A DNA stretch of 64,000 nucleotides, from contig CM075346.1 in NCBI GenBank assembly GCA_037693485.1, positions 52,374,001 through 52,438,000 on the forward strand. Reading direction: 5' to 3'. The DNA comes from Kitagawia praeruptora (lineage: Eukaryota; Streptophyta; Magnoliopsida; Apiales; Apiaceae). The position numbers and the translations under genes were made by a program. Of this stretch, positions 59,008 through 64,000 are shown one piece after another; positions within the stretch are counted from its first letter, which is position 1; the number at the start of each line of letters is the position of its first letter. The notes beneath the pieces were generated by a model. The model was given only the letters and a program-made list of their open reading frames with translations. It was not told the origin of the DNA and ran no database searches.

Positions 59008-61876
59008 TTCTCTCTAACCTCTCTCTAAAACCCTAGCCTAGCCGCCATCAATTTCAACCAAATCTAAGCGTTTCTAAGCCTTTTTTCATCAGATTTATAT
59101 AATTCCTTCCTAAATCCACCTTCCCCTTCTTATCTCTAACCTATATCGACTTATTTCTTATATGATATTAATTATGTTATTTCGGGTTTGTGGGTTTTCG
59201 GTTGATGCTGTGATGAGATTCAGCTTGGGGGTTTTATTGAAATCGATGGGTTTTAATTTAACAATCTTGGACAGTTTGAGAAGGAATTCTCTTGTTGGCC
59301 GAGTGGGAACTGACTCTGGCTTCTTTGAAGAGATAGAGAAAGAATTCAACCAGAAGATTTCTCTTCATGAGGACTTTATTTTGTTGTCTTGTTCGTTTGG
59401 TTTGCCAAAAGGTTTTCTCATCTCTTCGAGAGATGTGTATTCCCGGTTTGTTTCCCATGGCGAACTGTGCGACGACGCTCTTCTTGAGCGAGTTCATTCT
59501 GTTGAATGGGTCCTATTTGAGGATGCTGATGTTAAGCATCTTCATTTAGATAATTCGCTCATGGGTTTCAAGGGAATGGTTGTGGATTCCTTTGATGTGC
59601 CTATTAATGATTCTGAACATCGCATATTTAGAGAAGGGGCGAACCTTCTTTTAATTGTTAGAATTGAATCGTGTGTGATTCTAATAGGGGTTTTTTGAGC
59701 ACAAGGCACAGATACACCAGTTGTTTGATGGAAGTCTGCTGTGTTTTGTTGAGAACATTTCGCAGTTTGATGGAGTTATACGTCGTTCTGGATGGTCGCA
59801 ACTTCGAAATGGTATGGCTAATCTAAGGGAAGAAGTCACTGGTTGTAAGGTGTTTGATATAATGTCAGACCGAGTTACTGCAGTTTTAGTTGTGCATTAT
59901 GGGGTTTTTAACTCTGATGGAATGGAGTCTAGTTTTTCTTATAAGAAATGCTGGCCACCAATTATGATTGAGCCTGGAATTTGATCGGTGGGTTTATTTG
60001 AATTTGCCAAGGCAGGTTTTGTTGGCCCTGGGGAGCAGGAAAGGTGTTCCAGAGTAAGTTTGATGGAGGAGGCCTGGTTGCCTCATTTTAAGAATGATAT
60101 AGTGCTTGTTTTTAAATGGGTGTACTGTAATCTCTGGAAGGTTGTGTTGAAGTGGACCCAGTCAAGGGGTATTTTGAATGACAATGGTAGTAAGGATATC
60201 GTTGTTAATAGGTTGGGTTCGGACCTTCTCCTAGATATGTTGTCTGGGATACCCGAAGTGCTGAAGGGATCCGTGGATTGTAGTTGGAGTCTCAGGTTTT
60301 GTGACAATGTGCTGGGGTTTGATACTCCACAATGTGTTGGGAGTAAAGGCTGTCATCGGTGTGATAACATCACTGTTGACAGTCTGTGGGGTGTCTATCC
60401 AGTTCGGGTTTTCACCAGAAATTGTTATCTGCGTAAAAAGCTATGTATTTGTCTCTTTTGTATTTTGGCTCACCCTGATGGGAACTCTACAAGCTGTAGA
60501 TGCTATCAGGTCAGCATTGTGGAGTACGGTCTCTGCACGTCTGAACAGTATATTGAGGTCTGCTATTCAATGTCTTTACTCATGTGGTTGTATGAAATGC
60601 GGATGCCTGGATGGGTCTGGTTGCTGAGTACTTTTCCTCAGTTGGAAATTGAATCTGGTTTTTTGGCCCACTTTATTTTAGTAGAGTTCATTATGGTTGC
60701 GAGATTCCCAAAACTTGGTGTTTGCAGGGGTAACTGGTCTGGTTAGAATGCACCAGTTATATGAGTATGGATGCAATGTAGTTGTGACAGCGGCTACTCA
60801 GCTGTTCAATGATTTGGTGCTCAGTTTTTCTGTGGATTATGGTGAGCAATTTATTGTCTGGTTAGCTGAAAAGGGATTCCTTAAGGTTGTAACTTTGGGA
60901 AGGGCTTTGATGGGGAGAATTATGTGCAGCCTTTGCTGCACGATTATTATCTGGGTTGTGGATGTTTGTCCTATGCAGAAGAATGGTCAACCTCTGTTTC
61001 TTAATATGAGATGGTTGAGCTGGTTGTTTGTTGTTTTTGCAAACAGAGATCTAAGCTATCTTATCAGGAAGAATGCAACAAAGGATGCCCTCTTGGGATT
61101 CTTAGTTTGCTTTATCAATTGTATGATGGAGTTCATTACGGTTATTGGTTGTGTAGTTGAGAAGAGCTTTCTCGAATGGGCTTTCCTAAAAGAATATTTA
61201 CGTAGCTCTTGCTACGAGATGATTTTGGGTTGACATAGTTGTGGCGGGTGTGCTTCTTTTAAGCACAATTCAAGGAATGGAACTATTGGTTTTCTGACTA
61301 CAGAACACGGGTTCTATGAATGTACAGGACAGATGGTTCAGTTGGTGTTCACGAGGGGACTGATGTTCATAGATGTTGATGGAAGGAAGGTTGGTCAACA
61401 TGGGAATTATGCAAGTTATGTTTCTGTGGGCTGGGAGGAGGTGATAAATGGTTTGGTGCCATATAGATAGATTTGCAGATGTGTTGCTGATGACCAGTTT
61501 TTAGTTGGGGTCCACCAGGATAAGAATGGCATGATCACTAAAGGGTTTGTCCTTGGGGACAATTTTATATTGACAATAGACGGGAGATGCGTTGTAGTTT
61601 CAAATTGGTTGTGTGCCCTTTGCAGGTACAGGATGCGTGATCTTGAAGGATCATTCACCTTACTTATTTATTGGCATAGGTCATGTGTGTAAGCTAAGTT
61701 AGTCAGGTTCTTTCTGTTGGAACTTTGTCTATTGATTGTTTGATTTCGACGGGTCTATGTCGATTTGCTGAGGTTGTGTTTGTATGGTTTAGTTGTTGAT
61801 CTCGCGGGGTATGCCCCTAGACTTGTTTTTCGTCGTTCCTTTTAGTATAAAATTTTAATTAGCAAAAAAAAAAAAA
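59008..61876 (+). mobile_element. Poly-A retroposon of about 2.87 kb, LINE-like but without recognised RT
   Basis: The 5' end is CT-rich (CTCTCTCTAAAACCCTAGCC), the 3' end is TTAATTAGC followed by 13 A's (61864-61876). It interrupts the env-like ORF of C; at most a TTT (59007-59009 and 61878-61880) is duplicated, so the target duplication is short or unclear. The 3' end matches the tail-only insertion at 5190-5202, so a mobile family is likely. The body has a decayed long ORF but no endonuclease, RT or gag motif that I recognise. Alternatives: a non-autonomous LINE derivative, or a processed pseudogene of an unknown mRNA. Confidence 0.65.
59162..61233 (+). pseudogene. Decayed long ORF of the poly-A retroposon, unrecognised
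   Basis: Three overlapping open frames fit a single ancestral ORF of about 690 codons. 59162-59698 (RRNSLVGRVGTDSGFFEEIE) ends at a T run, 59688-59696, that looks like the shift point. The next frame runs 59699-60746 with one TGA at 59982. The last is 60697-61233. The protein is rich in aromatic residues, Cys and Val with no motif known to me. Between 60880 and 61570 there are faint internal similarities (for example AATGGTCAACCTC near 60983 and GTTGGTCAACATG near 61390) that may reflect an old duplication. The track 59988-60746 has several Cys, but not in a CCHC pattern. Confidence 0.35.
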
Positions 61877-64000
61877 CTTTGCTGGTGTTCTCACTGCTGG
61901 AGATGCTGGTGAAGGTTTTAAAGGACTCGTATCCTTTATCAACAAGTCCTATCTGGGTCATGCTATAAAATCTACACCATCTTTGAACCTAGAAAGACTT
62001 GAAGAATTCTGGAACACTGCCCATGTTCCAGGAGGTGCAGGTAATGACACTATAAATTGCACAATCAAAGGAGTTACCCGCACTCTCACAATTAAAGGCA
62101 TCAACGAAGCTTTAGGAACTAGACCGCAATCTAAAGAATCATACAAGGAACTTGCAAGTGATGAATCCCTAAAAAAGTTTTTCTTGAAAATTGGGTATTC
62201 TGGTCCTGTTCTTGAAGAGGGTACAACAAAATGGTACTCAATTGGTGAAATGGACAGAAAGCATTTGAGGAAAGAATGGAGCATGGTTTTTGATGTCATG
62301 GTGAAGGTTTTCTCAACCAAAACCACTAGCTGGAATGGAATTCCCTCCTATATCAAGAAGCTCACTCACTCTCTTGTCCATGGATACAAAGTGGATGTAG
62401 GAAAGTTGCTTATGAGCCAACTCAAGTCAGCTCTGAGTAGGAAGGTATATGTCTATCCTCGCTTTCTTATAATGTGTTTGAATTCATTATGTGGTATTGA
62501 TGATAATGCATCTCTCACTATAGAGTGCAATGTTTTGAAAAGAAATACACACACATCACTCAATTCACAAAATTCAAATTCACATATTCCACTCTGTTTC
62601 ACCAAGCGTATGGATGATCAAGAGCCTAATCTTGATTTTGCACTACCCTCTGGGTATGTTGTCTTCTCCCTTGAGAATGAAGCTGAATTAGACCCAAATT
62701 CAGTTAACCCACATTCTACTCAATACATTCCTATCAGATTATCTAGACAACCAAAGACCACAAAAACAACTCTGCAAGAATCCAAGAAAAGAGCTTTGGA
62801 AACTGGTGTTGGTAGTAGTTCTGAAAATGTTGAGGGAGAAACTGCACATGATGCAGCAAATAAGGATGTTAGTGAAAGTGAACCCACAATGGCTCCTCTA
62901 TAGCCTAAGAAGAAGAGAGCTAAGAGGGGCAAAGCCACTGTCAGCCACCCCACAATCTCACAAAAGGCTGTGGAGGATGAAAGGGAATCAAACACATCCC
63001 AAGGTGCTTCTTCTCAACAAGAAGTATCTATTGAAACTGTCCTGTCTCCCAAGGCATCCTATAAAGAGTCAGCACAACCTCATGTACTCACTCATGAGGA
63101 GCCTACACTTGCAGAAATGCACACAGAGTTATGGCACAGTGAGGGTCATGAAACTTCTACTCTTGATGTTTCACAAGTTACCCCTGTGGAACAGTCAAAA
63201 ATCTTTTCTATACCATCGTCGTCTTTATTCTCTAATCCATCAATTGTTTCTTCTCAACAACCTAGAGAAGGGGACAGTCCAAACCCTTCAGGTTTTGATC
63301 ATCCATCTCAAGTCATGGATGAGCCCCCATCAAGTGGTCCACAAGAACCCATTTCTCAAAGTGGCCCCCTCAAACACTGAGCTAGATCAAGATGGTACTC
63401 TGCCAGAAAATGAAACAGCCAACATTTTGGTCGAACTCCAAAGAGCAACTGACCTTCAGGAAGTTGCTGTCACAGCCTCAGCTGCTGTCAAAGACACCAC
63501 AAAAGTTGCTGTCAACCCACCTGTGGACAATAACATTTTGGGTAAAGATGCTGTCACCTCTACACAGCTTGATCATGATACAGTCATTGTTGAAGATGCT
63601 TCTGATGATGATCAAATGACTATTTGCTGCTTTGAACGTACAATCTAAAGTTTCTACTTCTTCAACTAAAATGCATGAAAGTACTGCTCATACCCATGCA
63701 TCTAGGATGAGTGAGGGAGTGAAAAGAAAAAGAGAGATAAAAGAAAAAAGAGGTGAGCATAAAAATGAGAGGCAGCCAAACGAGCTGGCAAAAGTTGAGG
63801 GACTTGAGCATGTCCAGAGTGAAATTGAGGGAACCCCACACACAAAGGCACTAGGCCTTGAGAGTCATTCTGTAAGGAGTGATGAGATCACCCAGAAAAA
63901 CAATGAGAGTGTGAGAAACCCCATAGCCTCCTTGCCCCAGTCTCTTTCTTTGCCTTCAAAAAGATTGAGAACTGGTGGTCCTTCTAAACAAGCTGAATCA

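Larger units (their letters stand above)
41532..64000 (+). mobile_element. Element C: SIRE-type Ty1/copia retrotransposon, partial and nested
   Basis: 5' LTR 41532-42594, PBS 42598-42609, gag 42638-45238, pol 45217-46949 and 56038-57547, small ORF 57935, env-like ORF 58920 onward. The 3' LTR lies beyond the window. Element L (46950-56032) splits pol, and a poly-A retroposon (about 59008-61876) splits the env-like ORF. It belongs to the same group as element A but is a separate family, with its own LTR and dispersed word (CTGTCA). Confidence 0.88.
58920..64000 (+). pseudogene. env-like ORF of element C, split by a retroposon and disrupted
   Basis: ATG at 58920 reads MAPKQSSSQTILEGQEQGYK and reaches SYSDESRF at 59009. 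After the retroposon the same frame resumes at 61878 (FAGVLTAGDAGEGFKGL, then INKSYLGHAIKSTPSLN, EFWNTAHVPGG), aligning with the element A env-like domain. A TAG at 62901 interrupts and the frame continues to 63380. The low-complexity tail then shifts to a second frame (63381-63648) and to a third from about 63626, open to the window end (SEGVKRKREIKEKR, SKRLRTGG). The tail is rich in Ser, Pro, Glu and basic patches. Function unknown; no membrane segment is evident. Confidence 0.75.

Noticed and set aside
59162..61233. Intact host gene
   Set aside because: Two frameshifts and a stop, a poly-A tail, and insertion in the middle of a retrotransposon ORF indicate a dead retroposon.
62720..63648. 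Alternative-frame ORFs across the env-like tail (minus 62720-62995, plus 62806-63380)
   Set aside because: Low-complexity shadow frames; only the part of the plus frame after 63380 continues the env-like tail.

Overview
The window is a block of nested plant retrotransposons. I see no host gene, rRNA or tRNA gene. Primer-binding sites complementary to plant initiator tRNA-Met, Tekay/Del-type Ty3 proteins with chromodomain relics, SIRE-type Ty1/copia elements with a third env-like ORF, and a Stowaway MITE all point to a large, repeat-rich eudicot nuclear genome. An asterid such as an Apiaceae is possible, but that is a weak guess. LAYOUT. (1) Element A, 1-7927, minus strand: a SIRE-type copia cut by the left edge of the window. 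It has a truncated gag, a decayed pol, a long non-coding stretch full of the word AGACTAT, and an env-like ORF that is still open for 410 codons. (2) Element G, about 7929-22710, minus strand: a Tekay-type Ty3/gypsy with PBS, an accessory ORF, gag-PR-RT-RH-IN-chromodomain relics and PPT. Its two LTRs are truncated at opposite ends. An A-family solo LTR (8576-10106) sits in its 3' LTR and a copia solo LTR (13104-14644) in its integrase. (3) Element P, about 22711-39851, plus strand: a second Tekay relic with a 5' LTR stub and only gag and chromodomain traces. Its roughly 4.4 kb 3' LTR contains two solo LTRs, N1 (27350-30820) and N2 (34093-39656), both with perfect 5-bp target duplications. (4) 39852-41531: old non-coding DNA with a Stowaway MITE. 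(5) Element C, 41532 to beyond 64000, plus strand: a second SIRE-type copia (5' LTR, PBS, gag, pol, a small accessory ORF with its own TATA box, env-like ORF). Its pol is split by element L (46950-56032), a complete but non-coding LTR element (LARD) on the minus strand. Its env-like ORF is split by a 2.87 kb poly-A retroposon of unrecognised coding content. HOW THE PARTS RELATE. A and C share one design: gag, a 35-nt GT..AG interval that puts pol in the -1 frame, pol, a non-coding spacer with promoter-like sequence, then an env-like ORF. Each also carries its own short dispersed word, AGACTAT in A and CTGTCA in C. G, N1, N2, L and, in degenerate form, P share an LTR scaffold. It has a near-palindrome, a second palindrome whose central two bases differ between copies but stay self-complementary, and family-specific minisatellites. 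Most coding regions are broken by frameshifts and stops. The strongest candidates for undescribed biology are the private words of the SIRE elements, the covarying LTR palindrome, the conserved gag/pol 35-nt interval, the AUG-free env-like leader, and the poly-A retroposon family.
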